Assembly (NCBI GenBank): GCA_964035015.1
Contig: OZ036004.1
Span: 4,132,668-4,196,667 of the forward strand
Source of the DNA: Corallium rubrum
Lineage: Eukaryota > Cnidaria > Anthozoa > Scleralcyonacea > Coralliidae
Direction: 5' to 3'
Length of the DNA stretch: 64,000 bases
The first letter of the stretch is position 1, and each line of letters starts with the position of its first letter. Positions 35,346-51,374 of the stretch are shown piece after piece. Made by a program: the position numbers and the translations under genes. The notes under the pieces were generated by a model. It was given only the letters and a program-made list of their open reading frames with translations, did not search any database and had not been told where the DNA came from.

Positions 35346-35814
35346 AAAATAACCACCGAAATCGGTCCCAAATAACCACCGCGATAAAACAAGGTAAAAT
35401 AACCACCGAAATCGGTCCCAAATAACCACCGCGATAAAACAAGGTAAAATAACCACCGAAATCGGTCCCAAATAACCACCGCAATAAAACAAGGTAAAAT
35501 AACCACCGAAATCGGTCCCAAATAACCACCGCAATAAAACAAGGTAAAATAACCACCGAAATCGGTCCCAAACCGCGATAAAACAAGGTAAAATAACCAC
35601 CAAAATCGGTCCCAAATAACCACCGCAATAAAACAAGGTAAAATAACCACCGAAATCGGTCCCAAATAACCACCGCGATAAAACAAAGGTAAAATAACCA
35701 CCGAAATCGGTCCCAAATAACCACCGCGATAAAACAAGGTAAAATAACCACCGAAATCGGTCCCAAATAACCACCGCGATAAAACAAGGTAAAATAACCA
35801 CCGAAATCGGTCCC

Positions 35815-36014
35815 NNNNNNNNNNNNNNNNNNNNNNNNNNNNNNNNNNNNNNNNNNNNNNNNNNNNNNNNNNNNNNNNNNNNNNNNNNNNNNNNNNNNNN
35901 NNNNNNNNNNNNNNNNNNNNNNNNNNNNNNNNNNNNNNNNNNNNNNNNNNNNNNNNNNNNNNNNNNNNNNNNNNNNNNNNNNNNNNNNNNNNNNNNNNNN
36001 NNNNNNNNNNNNNN
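35815..36014. other. Assembly gap (200 N)
   Basis: Exactly 200 N inside the satellite, a round number that suggests a placeholder of unknown true length. The first 45 bases after it (GCACTGAACAACTACTGG) do not match the monomer well. Confidence 0.99.
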
Positions 36015-36159
36015 AAACCGAAATCGCACTGAACAACTACTGGTAAACAATAATAACCAAAATAACCACCGAAATCGGTCCCAAATAACCGCAATAAAAC
36101 AAGGCAAAATAACCACCGAAATCGGTCCCAAATAACCACCGCGATAAAACAAGGTAAAA

Positions 36160-39100
36160 TAACCACCGAAATCGGTCCCAAATAACCACCGCAGATAATC
36201 AAGGTAAAATAACCACCGAAATCGGTCCCAAATAACCACCGCGATAAAACAAGGTAAAATAACCACCGAAATCCGTCCCAAATAACCACCGCCGATGATA
36301 AAACAAGTAAAATAACCACCGAAATCGGTCCCAAATAACCACCGCAATAAAACAAGGTAAAATAACCACCGAAATCGGTCCCAAATAACCACCGCGTAAT
36401 AAAACAAGGTAAAATAACCACCGAAATCGGTCCCAAATAACCACCGCATAAAACAAGGTAAAATAACCACCGAAATCGGTCCCAAATAACCACCGCAATA
36501 AAACAAGGTAAAATAACCACCGGAAATCGGTCCCAAATAACCACCGCGATAAAACAAGGTAAAATAACCACCGAAATCGGTCCCAAATAACCACCGCAAT
36601 AAAACAAGGTAAAATAACCACCGAAATCGGTCCCAAATAACCACCGCGATAAAACAAGGTAAAATAACCACCGAAATCGGTCCAAATAACCACCGCAATA
36701 AAACAAGGTAAAATAACCACCGAAATCGGTGCCAAATAACCACCGCGATAAAACAAGGTAAAATAACCACCGAAATCGGTGCCAAATAACCACCGCGAAT
36801 AAAACAAGGTAAAAATAACCACCGAAATCGGTCCCAAATAACCACCGCGATAAAACAAGGTAAAATAACCACCGAAATCGGTCCAAATAACCACCGCGAT
36901 AAAACAAGGTAAAATAACCACCGAAATCGGTCCAAATAACCACCGCAATAAAACAAGGTAAAATAACCACCGAAATTGGGTGCCAAATAACCACCGCGAT
37001 AAAACAAGGTAAGATAACCAGCGAAATCGGTGCCAAATAACCACCGCGATAAAACAAGGTAAAATAACCACCGAAATCGGTCCCAAATAACCACCGCGAT
37101 AAAACAAGGTAAAATAACCACCGAAATCGGTCCCAAATAACCACCGCAATAAAACAAGGTAAAATAACCACCGAAATCGGTCCAAATAACCACCGCGAAT
37201 AAAACAAGGTAAAATAACCACCGAAATCGGTCCCAAATAACCACCGCAATAAAACAAGGTAAAATAACCACCGAAATCGGTGCCAAATAACCACCGCGAT
37301 AAAACAAGGTAAAATAACCACCGAAATCGGTCCCAAATAACCACCGCGATAAAACAAGGTAAAATAACCACCGAAATCGGTCCCAAATAACCACCGCGAA
37401 TAAAACAAGGTAAAATAACCACCGAAATCGGTGCCAAATAACCACCGCGATAAAACAAGGTAAAATAACCACCGAAATCGGTGCCAAATAACCACCGCGA
37501 TAAAACAAGGTAAAATAACCACCGAAATCGGTCCCAAATAACCACCGCGATAAAACAAGGTAAAAATAAGACCACCGAAATCGGTGCCAAGTAATAACCA
37601 CCGCGATAAAACAAGGTAAAATAACCACCGAAATCGGTCCCAAATAACCACCGCGAATAAAACAAGGTAAAATAACCACCGAAATCGGTCCCAAATAACC
37701 ACCGCAATAAAACAAGGTAAAATAACCACGAAATCGGTCCCAAATAACCACCGCGAATAAAACAAGGTAAAATAACCACCGAAATCGGTGCCAAATAACC
37801 ACACGCGATAAAACAAGGTAAAAATAACCACCGAAATCGGTACCAAATAACCACCGCGATAAAACAAGGTAAAATAACCACCGAAATCGGTCCCAAATAA
37901 CCACCGCGAATAAAACAAGGTAAAATAACCACCGAAATCGGTGCCAAATAACCGCCGCGATAAAACAAGGTAAAAATAACCACCGAAATCGGTCCCAAAT
38001 AACCACCGCTGAATAAAACAAGGTAAAATAACCACCGAAATCGGTCCCAAATAACCACCGCGATAAAACAAAATTAAAATAACCGCCGAAATCGGTACCA
38101 AATAACCACCGCGATAAAACAAGGTAAAATAACCACCGAAATCGGTGCCAAATAACCACCGCGATAAAACAAGGTAAAATAACCACCGAAATCGGTCCCA
38201 AATAACCACCGCGAATAAAACAAGGTAAAATAACCACCGAAATCGGTCCCAAATAACCACCGCAATAAAACAAGGAAAAATAACCACCGAAATCGGTGCC
38301 AAATAACCACCGCGATAAAACAAGGTAAAATAACCACCGAAATCGGTCCCAAATAACCACCGCCAATAAAACAAGGTAAAATAACCACCGAAATCGGTGC
38401 CAAATAACCACCGCGATAAAACAAGGTAAAATAACCACCGAAATCGGTCCCAAATAACCACCGCAATAAAACAAGGTAAAATAACCACCGAAATCGGTCC
38501 CAAATAACCACCGCAATAAAACAAGGTAAAATAACCACCGAAATCGGTCCCAAATAACCACCGCGAATAAAACAAGGTAAAATAACCACCGAAATCGGTC
38601 CCAAATAACCACCGCGAATAAAACAAGGTAAAATAACCACCGAAATCGGTCCCAAATAACCACCGCGAATAAAACAAGGTAAAATAACCACCGAAATCGG
38701 TCCCAAATAACCACCGCAATAAAACAAGGTAAAATAACCACCGAAATCGGTCCCAAATAACCACCGCGATAAAACAAGGTAAAATAACCACCGAAATCGG
38801 TCCCAAATAACCACCGCGAATAAAACAAGGTAAAATAACCACCGAAATCGGTCCCAAATAACCACCGCGAATAAAACAAGGTAAAATAACCACCGAAATC
38901 GGTCCCAAATAACCACCGCAATAAAACAAGGTAAAATAACCACCGAAATCGGTCCCAAATAACCACCGCGAATAAAACAAGGTAAAATAACCACCGAAAT
39001 CGGTCCCAAATAACCACCGCGAATAAAACAAGGTAAAATAACCACCGAAATCGGTCCCAAATAACCACCGCGATAAAACAAGGTAAAATAACCACCGAAA

Positions 39101-40470
39101 TCGGTCCCAAATAACCACCGCAATAAAACAAGGTAAAATAACCACCGAAATCGGTCCCAAATAACCACCGCGAATAAAACAAGGTAAAATAACCACCGAA
39201 ATCGGTGCCCAAATAACCACCGCGAATAAAACAAGGTAAAATAACCACCGAAATCGGTCCCAAATAACCACCGCGAATAAAACAAGGTAAAATAACCACC
39301 GAAATCGGTCCCAAATAACCACCGCGAATAAAACAAGGTAAAATAACCACCGAAATCGGTCCCAAATAACCACCGCGAATAAAACAAGGTAAAATAACCA
39401 CCGAAATCGGTGCCCAAATAACCACCGCAATAAAACAAGGTAAAATAACCACCGAAATCGGTCCCAAATAACCACCGCGAATAAAACAAGGTAAAATAAC
39501 CACCGAAATCGGTCCCAAATAACCACCGCAATAAAACAAGGTAAAATAACCACCGAAATCGGTCCCAAATAACCACCGCGAATAAAACAAGGTAAAATAA
39601 CCACCGAAATCGGTCCCAAATAACCACCGCGAATAAAACAAGGTAAAATAACCACCGAAATCGGTCCCAAATAACCACCGCGAATAAAACAAGGTAAAAT
39701 AACCACCGAAATCGGTCCCAAATAACCACCGCGAATAAAACAAGGTAAAATAACCACCGAAATCGGTCCCAAATAACCACCGCGAATATAACAAGGTTGC
39801 ATAACCACCAAAATTGGTGCTCAAATCACCACCGCGAATATAACAAGGTTACATAACCACCGAAATAAATAACCACCGCGAATATAACAAGGTAAAATAA
39901 CCACCGAAATCGGTCCCAAATAACCACCGCAATATATCAAGGTGAAATAACCACCGAAATAGGTGCCCAAATAACCACCGCGAATAAAACAAGGTAAAAT
40001 AACCGCCGAAATCAGTCCCAAATAACCACCGCGAATAAAACAAGGAAAAATAACCACCGAAATCAGTCCCAAATAACCACCACCGAAGAATCAAAACGTG
40101 GTAAAATAACCACCGAAATCGGTCCCAAATAACCACCGCGAATAAAACAAAATTAAAATAACCGCCGAAATCGGTCCCAAATAACCACCGCGAATAAAAC
40201 AAGGTAAAATAACCACCGAAATCGGTCCCAAATAACCACCGCGATAAAACAAGGTAAAATAACCACCGAAATCGGTCCCAAATAACCACCGCGAATAAAA
40301 CAAGGTAAAATAACCACCGAAATCGGTCCCAAATAACCACCGCGATAAAACAAGGTAAAATAACCACCGAAATCGGTCCCAAATAACCACCGCGATAAAA
40401 CAAGGGTAAAAATAACCACCGAAATCGGTCCCAAATAACCACCGCGATAAAACAAGGTAAAATAACCACC
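36160..40470. repeat. Satellite sub-block rich in 51-bp monomers and indels
   Basis: Many units read CGCGAATAAAAC (one extra A) and alternate with 50-bp units reading CGCAATAAAAC. Single-base insertions and deletions are much more frequent than elsewhere in the array. The diverged patch at 39780-40100 (AATATAACAAGGTTGCATAA, AATCAAAACGTGG) resembles the outer-edge type. Confidence 0.85.
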
Positions 40471-43400
40471 GAAATCAGTCCCAAATAACCACCGCGAATA
40501 AAACAAGGTAAAATAACCACCGAAATCGGTGCCAAATAACCACCGCAATAAAACAAGGTAAAATAACCACCGAAATCGGTCCCAAATAACCACCGCGATA
40601 AAACGTGGTAAAATAACCACCGAAATCGGTCCCAAATAACCACCGCGATAAAACAAGGTAAAATAACCACCGAAATCGGTCCCAAATAACCACCGCGATA
40701 AAACAAGGTAAAATAACCACCGAAATCGGTGCCAAATAACCACCGCGATAAAACAAGGTAAAATAACCACCGAAATCGGTGCCAAATAACCACCGCGATA
40801 AAACAAGGTAAAATAACCACCGAAATCGGTGCCAAATAACCACCGCGATAAACAAGGTAAAATAACCACCGAAATCGGTGCCAAATAACCACCGCGATAA
40901 AACAAGGTAAAATAACCACCGAAATCGGTGCCAAATAACCACCGCGATAAAACAAGGTAAAATAACCACCGAAATCGGTGCCAAATAACCACCGCGATAA
41001 AACAAGGTAAAATAACCACCGAAATCGGTGCCAAATAACCACCGCGATAAAACAAGGTAAAATAACCACCGAAATCGGTCCCAAATAACCACCGCGATAA
41101 AACAAGGTAAAATAACCACCGAAATCGGTGCCCAAATAACTCACCGCAATAAAACAAGGTAAAATAACCACCGAAATCGGTCCCAAATAACCACCGCGAT
41201 AAAACAAGGTAAAATAACCACCGAAATCGGTCCCAAATAACCACCGCGATAAAACAAGGTAAAATAACCACCGAAATCGGTCCCAAATAACCACCGCGAT
41301 AAAACAAGGTAAAATAACCACCGAAATCGTTCCCAAATAACCACCGCGATAAAACAAGGTAAAATAACCACCGAAATCGGTCCCAAATAACCACCGCGAT
41401 AAAACAAGGTAAAATAACCACCGAAATCGGTGCCAAATAACCACCGCGATAAAACAAGGTAAAATAACCACCGAAATCGGTCCCAAATAACCACCGCGAT
41501 AAAACAAGGTAAAATAACCACCGAAATCGGTGCCAAATAACCACCGCGATAAAACAAGGTAAAATAACCACCGAAATCGGTCCCAAATAACCACCGCAAT
41601 AAAACAAGGTAAAATAACCACCGAAATCGGTCCCAAATAACCACCGCGATAAAACAAGGTAAAATAACCACCGAAATCGGTCCCAAATAACCACCGCGAT
41701 AAAACAAGGTAAAATAACCACCGAAATCGGTGCCAAATAACCACCGCGATAAAACAAGGTAAAATAACCACCGAAATCGGTCCCAAATAACCACCGCGAT
41801 AAAACAAGGTAAAATAACCACCGAAATCGGTGCCAAATAACCACCGCGATAAAACAAGGTAAAATAACCACCGAAATCGGTGCCAAATAACCACCGCGAT
41901 AAAACAAGGTAAAATAACCACCGAAATCGGTGCCAAATAACCACCGCGATAAAACAAGGTAAAATAACCACCGAAATCGGTTCCAAATAACCACCGCGAT
42001 AAAACAAGGTAAAATAACCACCGAAATCGGTCCCAAATAACCACCGCGATAAAACAAGGTAAAATAACCACCGAAATCGGTGCCAAATAACCACCGCGAT
42101 AAAACAAGGTAAAATAACCACCGAAATCGGTCCCAAATAACCACCGCGATAAAACAAGGTAAAATAACCACCGAAATCGGTCCCAAATAACCACCGCGAT
42201 AAAACAAGGTAAAATAACCACCGAAATCGGTCCCAAATAACCACCGCGATAAAACAAGGTAAAATAACCACCGAAATCGGTCCCAAATAACCACCGCGAT
42301 AAAACAAGGTAAAATAACCACCGAAATCGGTCCCAAATAACCACCGCAATAAAACAAGGTAAAATAACCACCGAAATCGGTCCCAAATAACCACCGCGAT
42401 AAAACAAGGAAAAAATAACCACCGAAATCGGTCCCAAATAACCACCGCGATAAAACAAGGTAAAATAACCACCGAAATCGTTCCCAAATAACCACCGCGA
42501 TAAAACAAGGTAAAATAACCACCGAAATCGGTCCCAAATAACCACCGCGATAAAACAAGGTAAAATAACCACCGAAATCGGTCCCAAATAACCACCGCGA
42601 TAAAACAAGGTAAAATAACCACCGAAATCGGTCCCAAATAACCACCGCGATAAAACAAGGTAAAATAACCACCGAAATCGGTCCCAAATAACCACCGCGA
42701 TAAAACAAGGTAAAATAACCACCGAAATCGGTGCCAAATAACCACCGCGATAAAACAAGGTAAAATAACCACCGAAATCGGTGCCAAATAACCACCGCGA
42801 TAAAACAAGGTAAAATAACCACCGAAATCGGTGCCAAATAACCACCGCGATAAAACAAGGTAAAATAACCACCGAAATCGGTCCCCAAATAACCACCGCG
42901 ATAAAACAAGGTAAAATAACCACCGAAATCGGTCCCAAATAACCACCGCGAGCAAAACAAGAAAAAATAACCACCGAAATCGGTCCCGAATAACCACCGC
43001 GATAAAACAAGGTAAAATAACCACCGAAATCGGTCCCAAATAACCACCGCGATAAAACAAGGTAAAATAACCACCGAAATCGGTCCCAAATAACCACCGC
43101 GATAAAACAAGGTAAAATAACCACCGAAATCGGTCCCAAATAACCACCGCGATAAAACAAGGTAAAATAACCACCGAAATCGGTCCCAAATAACCACCGC
43201 GATAAAACAAGGTAAAATAACCACCGAAATCGGTCCCAAATAACCACCGCGATAAAACAAGGTAAAATAACCACCGAAATCGGTCCCAAATAACCACCGC
43301 GATAAAACAAGGTAAAATAACCACCGAAATCGGTGCCCAAATAACCACCGCGATAAAACAAGAGTAAAATAACCACCGAAATCGGTGCCAAATAACCACC

Positions 43401-46400
43401 GCGATAAAACAAGGTAAAATAACCACCGAAATCGGTTGCCAAATAACCACCGCGATAAAACAAGGTAAAATAACCACCGAAATCGGTGCCAAATAACCAC
43501 CGCGATAAAACAAGGTAAAATAACCACCGAAATCGGTCCCAAATAACCACCGCGATAAAACAAGGTAAAATAACCACCGAAATCGGTCCCAAATAACCAC
43601 CGCGATAAAACAAGGTAAAATAACCACCGAAATCGGTCCCAAATAACCACCGCGATAAAACAAGGTAAAATAACCACCGAAATCGGTGCCAAATAACCAC
43701 CGCGATAAAACAAGGTAAAATAACCACCGAAATCGGTCCCAAATAACCACCGCGATAAAACAAGGTAAAATAACCGCCGAAATCGGTCCCAAATAACCAC
43801 CGCGATAAAACAAGGTAAAATAACTACCGAAATCGGTCCCAAATAACCACCGCGATAAAACAAGGTAAAATAACCACCGAAATCGGTCCCAAATAACCAC
43901 CGCGATAAAACAAGGTAAAATAACCACCGAAATCGGTCCCAAATAACCACCGCGATAAAACAAGGTAAAATAACCACCGAAATCGGTCCCAAATAACCAC
44001 CGCGATAAAACAAGGTAAAATAACCACCGAAATCGGTCCCAAATAACCACCGCGATAAAACAAGGTAAAATAACCACCGAAATCGGTGCCAAATAACCAC
44101 CGCGATAAAACAAGGTAAAATAACCACCGAAATCGGTGCCAAATAACCACCGCGATAAAACAAGGTAAAATAACCACCGAAATCGGTCCCAAATAACCAC
44201 CGCGATAAAACAAGGTAAAATAACCACCGAAATCGGTCCCAAATAACCACCGCGATAAAACAAGGTAAAATAACCACCGAAATCGGTCCCAAATAACCAC
44301 CGCGATAAAACAAGGTAAAATAACCACCGAAATCGGTCCCAAATAACCACCGCGATAAAACAAAGGTAAAATAACCACCGAAATCGGTCCCAAATAACCA
44401 CCGCGATAAAACAAGGTAAAATAACCACCGAAATCGGTGCCAAATAACCACCGCGATAAAACAAGGTAAAATAACCACCGAAATCGGTGCCAAATAACCA
44501 CCGCGATAAAACAAGGTAAAATAACCACCGAAATCGGTGCCAAATAACCACCGCGATAAAACAAAGGTAAAATAACCACCGAAATCGGTGCCAAATAACC
44601 ACCGCGATAAAACAAGGTAAAATAACCACCGAAATCGGTGCCAAATAACCACCGCGATAAAACAAGGTAAAATAACCACCGAAATCGGTCCCAAATAACC
44701 ACCGCGATAAAACAAGGTAAAATAACCACCGAAATCGGTCCCAAATAACCACCGCGATAAAACAAGGTAAAATAACCACCGAAATCGGTCCCAAATAACC
44801 ACCGCGATAAAACAAGGTAAAATAACCACCGAAATCGGTCCCAAATAACCACCGCGATAAAACAAGGTAAAATAACCACCGAAATCGGTCCCAAATAACC
44901 ACCGCGATAAAACAAGGTAAAATAACCACCGAAATCGGTGCCAAATAACCACCACGATAAAACAAGGTAAAATAACCACCGAAATCGGTGCCAAATAACC
45001 ACCGCGATAAAACAAGGTAAAATAACCACCGAAATCGGTGCCAAATAACCACCGCGATAAAACAAGGTAAAATAACCACCGAAATCGGTGCCAAATAACC
45101 ACCGCGATAAAACAAGGTAAAATAACCACCGAAATCGGTGCCAAATAACCACCGCGATAAAACAAGGTAAAATAACCACCGAAATCGGTGCCAAATAACC
45201 ACCGCGATAAAACAAGGTAAAATAACCACCGAAATCGGTGCCAAATAACCACCGCGATAAAACAAGGTAAAATAACCACCGAAATCGGTGCCAAATAACC
45301 ACCGCGATAAAACAAGGTAAAATAACCACCGAAATCGGTGCCAAATAACCACCGCGATAAAACAAGGTAAAATAACCACCGAAATCGGTGCCAAATAACC
45401 ACCGCGATAAAACAAGGTAAAATAACCACCGAAATCGGTGCCAAATAACCACCGCGATGAAACAAGGTAAAATAACCACCGAAATCGGTGCCAAATAACC
45501 ACCGCGATAAAACAAGGTAAAATAACCACCGAAATCGGTGCCAAATAACCACCGCGATAAAACAAGGTAAAATAACCACCGAAATCGGTCCCAAATAACC
45601 ACCGCGATAAAACAAGGTAAAATAACCGCCGAAATCGGTCCCAAATAACCACCGCGATAAAACAAGGTAAAATAACTACCGAAATCGGTCCCAAATAACC
45701 ACCGCGATAAAACAAGGTAAAATAACCACCGAAATCGGTCCCAAATAACCACCGCGATAAAACAAGGTAAAATAACCACCGAAATCGGTCCCAAATAACC
45801 ACCGCGATAAAACAAGGTAAAATAACCACCGAAATCGGTCCCAAATAACCACCGCGATAAAACAAGGTAAAATAACCACCGAAATCGGTGCCAAATAACC
45901 ACCGCGATAAAACAAGGTAAAATAACCACCGAAATCGGTGCCAAATAACCACCGCGATGAAACAAGGTAAAATAACCACCGAAATCGGTGCCAAATAACC
46001 ACCGCGATAAAACAAGGTAAAATAACCACCGAAATCGGTGCCAAATAACCACCGCGATAAAACAAGGTAAAATAACCACCGAAATCGGTGCCAAATAACC
46101 ACCGCGATAAAACAAGGTAAAATAACCACCGAAATCTGTGCCAAATAACCACCGCGATAAAACAAGGTAAAATAACCACCGAAATCGGTGCCAAATAACC
46201 ACCGCGATAAAACAAGGTAAAATAACCACCGAAATCGGTGCCAAATAACCACCGCGATAAAACAAGGTAAAATAACCACCGAAATCGGTGCCAAATAACC
46301 ACCGCGATAAAACAAGGTAAAATAACCTCCGAAATCGGTGCCAAATAACCACCGCGATAAAACAAGGTAAAATAACCACCGAAATCGGTGCCAAATAACC

Positions 46401-49400
46401 ACCGCGATAAAACAAGGTAAAATAACCACCGAAATCGGTGCCAAATAACCACCGCGATAAAACAAGGTAAAATAACCACCGAAATCGGTGCCAAATAACC
46501 ACCGCGATAAAACAAGGTAAAATAACCACCGAAATCGGTGCCAAATAACCACCGCGATAAAACAAGGTAAAATAACCACCGAAATCGGTGCCAAATAACC
46601 ACCGCGATAAAACAAGGTAAAATAACCACCGAAATCGGTGCCAAATAACCACCGCGATAAAACAAGGTAAAATAACCACCGAAATCGGTGCCAAATAACC
46701 ACCGCGATAAAACAAGGTAAAATAACCACCGAAATCGGTGCCAAATAACCACCGCGATAAAACAAGGTAAAATAACCACCGAAATCGGTGCCAAATAACC
46801 ACCACGATAAAACAAGGTAAAATAACCACCGAAATCGGTGCCAAATAACCACCGCGATAAAACAAGGTAAAATAACCACCGAAATCGGTGCCAAATAACC
46901 ACCGCGATAAAACAAGATAAAATAACCACCGAAATCGGTGCCAAATAACCACCGCGATAAAACAAGGTAAAATAACCACCGAAATCGGTGCCAAATAACC
47001 ACCGCGATAAAACAAGGTAAAATAACCACCGAAATCGGTGCCAAATAACCACCACGATAAAACAAGGTAAAATAACCACCGAAATCGGTGCCAAATAACC
47101 ACCGCGATAAAACAAGGTAAAATAACCACCGAAATCGGTGCCAAATAACCACCGCGATAAAACAAGATAAAATAACCACCGAAATCGGTGCCAAATAACC
47201 GCCGCGATAAAACAAGGTAAAATAACCACCGAAATCGGTGCCAAATAACCACCGCGATTAAACAAGGTAAAATAACCACCGAAATCGGTGCCAAATAACC
47301 ACCGCGATAAAACAAGGTAAAATAACCGCCGAAATCGGTGCCAAATAACCACCGCGATAAAACAAGGTAAAATAACCACCGAAATCGGTGCCAAATAACC
47401 ACCGCGATAAAACAAGGTAAAATAACCACCGAAATCGGTGCCAAATAACCACCGCGATAAAACAAGGTAAAATAACCACCGAAATCGGTGCCAAATAACC
47501 ACCGCGATAAAACAAGGTAAAATAACCACCGAAATCGGTGCCAAATAACCACCGCGATAAAACAAGGTAAAATAACCACCGAAATCGGTGCCAAATAACC
47601 ACCGCGATAAAACAAGGTAAAATAACCACCGAAATCGGTGCCAAATAACCACCGCGATAAAACAAGGTAAAATAACCACCGAAATCGGTGCCAAATAACC
47701 ACCGCGATAAAACAAGGTAAAATAACCACCGAAATCGGTGCCAAATAACCACCGCGATAAAACAAGGTAAAATAACCACCGAAATCGGTGCCAAATAACC
47801 ACCGCGATAAAACAAGGTAAAATAACCACCGAAATCGGTGCCAAATAACCACCGCGATAAAACAAGGTAAAATAACCACCGAAATCGGTGCCAAATAACC
47901 ACCGCGATAAAACAAGGTAAAATAACCACCGAAATCGGTGCCAAATAACCACCGCGATAAAACAAGGTAAAACAACCACCGTAATCGGTTCCAAATAACC
48001 ACCGCGATAAAACAAGGTAAAATAACCACCGAAATCGGTGCCAAATAACCACCGCGATAAAACAAGGTAAAATAACCACCGAAATCGGTGCCAAATAACC
48101 ACCGCGATAAAACAAGGTAAAATAACCACCGAAATCGGTGCCAAATAACCACCGCGATAAAACAAGGTAAAATAACCACCGAAATCGGTTCCAAATAACC
48201 ACCGCGATAAAACAAGGTAAAATAACCACCGAAATCGGTGCCAAATAACCACCGCGATAAAACAAGGTAAAATAACCACCGAAATCGGTGCCAAATAACC
48301 ACCGCGATAAAACAAGGTAAAATAACCACCGAAATCGGTGCCAAATAACCACCGCGATAAAACAAGGTAAAATAACCACCGAAATTGGTGCCAAATAACC
48401 ACCGGGATAAAACAAGGTAAAATAACCACCGAAATCGGTGCCAAATAACCACCGCGATAAAACAAGGTAAAATAACCACCGAAATCGGTGCCAAATAACC
48501 ACCGCGATAAAACAAGGTAAAATAACCACCGAAATCGGTGCCAAATAACCACCGCGATAAAACAAGGTAAAATAACCACCGAAATCGGTGCCAAATAACC
48601 ACCGCGATAAAACAAGGTAAAATAACCACCGAAATCGGTGCCAAATAACCACCGCGATAAAGCAAGGTAAAATAACCACCGAAATCGGTGCCAAATAACC
48701 ACCGCGATAAAGCAAGGTAAAATAACCACCGAAATCGGTGCCAAATAACCACCGCGATAAAACAAGGTAAAATAACCACCGACATCGGTGCCAAATAACC
48801 ACCGCGATAAAACAAGGTAAAATAACCACCGAAATCGGTGCCAAATAACCACCGCGATAAAACAAGGTAAAATAACCACCGAAATCGGTGCCAAATAACC
48901 ACCGCGATAAAACAAGGTAAAATAACCACCGAAATCGGTGCCAAATAACCACCGCGATAAAACAAGGTAAAATAACCACCGAAATCGGTGCCAAATAACC
49001 ACCGCGATAAAACAAGGTAAAATAACCACCGAAATCGGTGCCAAATAACCACCGCGATAAAACAAGGTAAAATAACCACCGAAATCGGTGCCAAATAACC
49101 ACCGCGATAAAACAAGGTAAAATAACCACCGAAATCGGTGCCAAATAACCACCGCGATAAAACAAGGTAAAATAACCACCGAAATCGGTGCCAAATAACC
49201 ACCGCGATAAAACAAGGTAAAATAACCACCGAAATCGGTTCCAAATAACCACCGCGATAAAACAAGGTAAAATAACCACCGAAATCGGTGCCAAATAACC
49301 ACCGCGATAAAACAAGGTAAAATAACCACCGAAATCGGTGCCAAATAACCACCGCGATAAAACAAGGTAAAATAACCACCGAAATCGGTGCCAAATAACC

Positions 49401-51374
49401 ACCGCGATAAAACAAGGTAAAATAACCACCGAAATCGGTGCCAAATAACCACCGCGATAAAACAAGGTAAAATAACCACCGAAATCGGTGCCAAATAACC
49501 ACCGCGATAAAACAAGGTAAAATAACCACCGAAATCGGTGCCAAATAACCACCGCGATAAAACAAGGTAAAATAACCACCGAAATCGGTGCCAAATAACC
49601 ACCGCGATAAAACAAGGTAAAATAACCACCGAAATCGGTGCCAAATAACCACCGCGATAAAACAAGGTAAAATAACCACCGAAATCGGTGCCAAATAACC
49701 ACCGCGATAAAACAAGGTAAAATAACCACCGAAATCGGTGCCAAATAACCACCGCGATAAAACAAGGTAAAATAACCACCGAAATCGGTGCCAAATAACC
49801 ACCGCGATAAAACAAGGTAAAATAACCACCGAAATCGGTGCCAAATAACCACCGCGATGAAACAAGGTAAAATAACCACCGAAATCGGTGCCAAATAACC
49901 ACCGCGATAAAACAAGGTAAAATAACCACCGAAATCGGTGCCAAATAACCACCGCGATAAAACAAGGTAAAATAACCACCGAAATCGGTGCCAAATAACC
50001 ACCGCGATAAAACAAGGTAAAATAACCACCGAAATCGGTGCCAAATAACCACCGCGATAAAACAAGGTAAAATAACCACCGAAATCGGTCCCAAATAACC
50101 ACCGCAATAAAACAAGGTAAAATAACCACCGAAATCGGTGCCAAATAACCACCGCGATAAAACAAGGTAAAATAACCACCGAAATCGGTGCCAAATAACC
50201 ACCGCGATCAAACAAGGTAAAATAACCGCCGAAATCGGTGCCAAATAACCACCGCGATAAAACAAGGTAAAATAACCACCGAAATCGGTGCCAAATAACC
50301 ACCGCGATAAAACAAGGTAAAATAACCACCGAAATCGGTGCCAAATAACCACCGCGATAAAACAAGGTAAAATAACCACCGAAATCGGTGCCAAATAACC
50401 ACCGCGATAAAACAAGGTAAAATAACCACCGAAATCGGTGCCAAATAACCACCGCGATAAAACAAGGTAAAATAACCACCGAAATCGGTGGCAAATAACC
50501 ACCGCGATAAAACAAGGTAAAATAACCACCGAAATCGGTGCCAAATAACCACCGCGATAAAACAAGGTAAAATAACCACCGAAATCGGTGCCAAATAACC
50601 ACCGCGATAAAACAAGGTAAAATAACCACCGAAATCGGTGCCAAATAACCACCGCGATAAAACAAGGTAAAATAACCACCGAAATCGGTGCCAAATAACC
50701 ACCGCGATAAAACAAGGTAAAATAACCACCGAAATCGGTGCCAAATAACCACCGCGATTAAACAAGGTAAAATAACCACCGAAATCGGTGCCAAATAACC
50801 ACCGCGATAAAACAAGGTAAAATAACCACCGAAATCGGTGCCAAATAACCACCGCGATAAAACAAGGTAAAATAACCACCGAAATCGGTGCCAAATAACC
50901 ACCGCGATAAAACAAGGTAAAATAACCACCGAAATCGGTGCCAAATAACCACCGCGATAAAACAATGTAAAATAACCACCGAAAGCGGTGCCAAATAACC
51001 ACCGCGATGAAACAAGGTAAAATAACCACCGAAGTCGGTGCCAAATAACCACCGGGATAAAACAAGGTAAAATAACCACCGAAATCGGTGCCAAATAACC
51101 ACCGCGATGAAACAAGGTAAAATAACCACCGAAATCCGTGCCAAATAACCACCGCGATAAAACAAGGTAAAATAACCACCGAAATCGGTGCCAAATAACC
51201 ACCGCGATGAAACAAGGTAAAATAACCACCGAAATCGGTGCCAAATAACCACCGCGATAAAACAAGGTAAAATAACCACCGAAATCGGTGCCAAATAACC
51301 ACCGCGATAAAACAAGGTAAAATAACCACCGAAATCGGTGCCAAATAACCACCGCGATAAAACAAGGTAAAATA

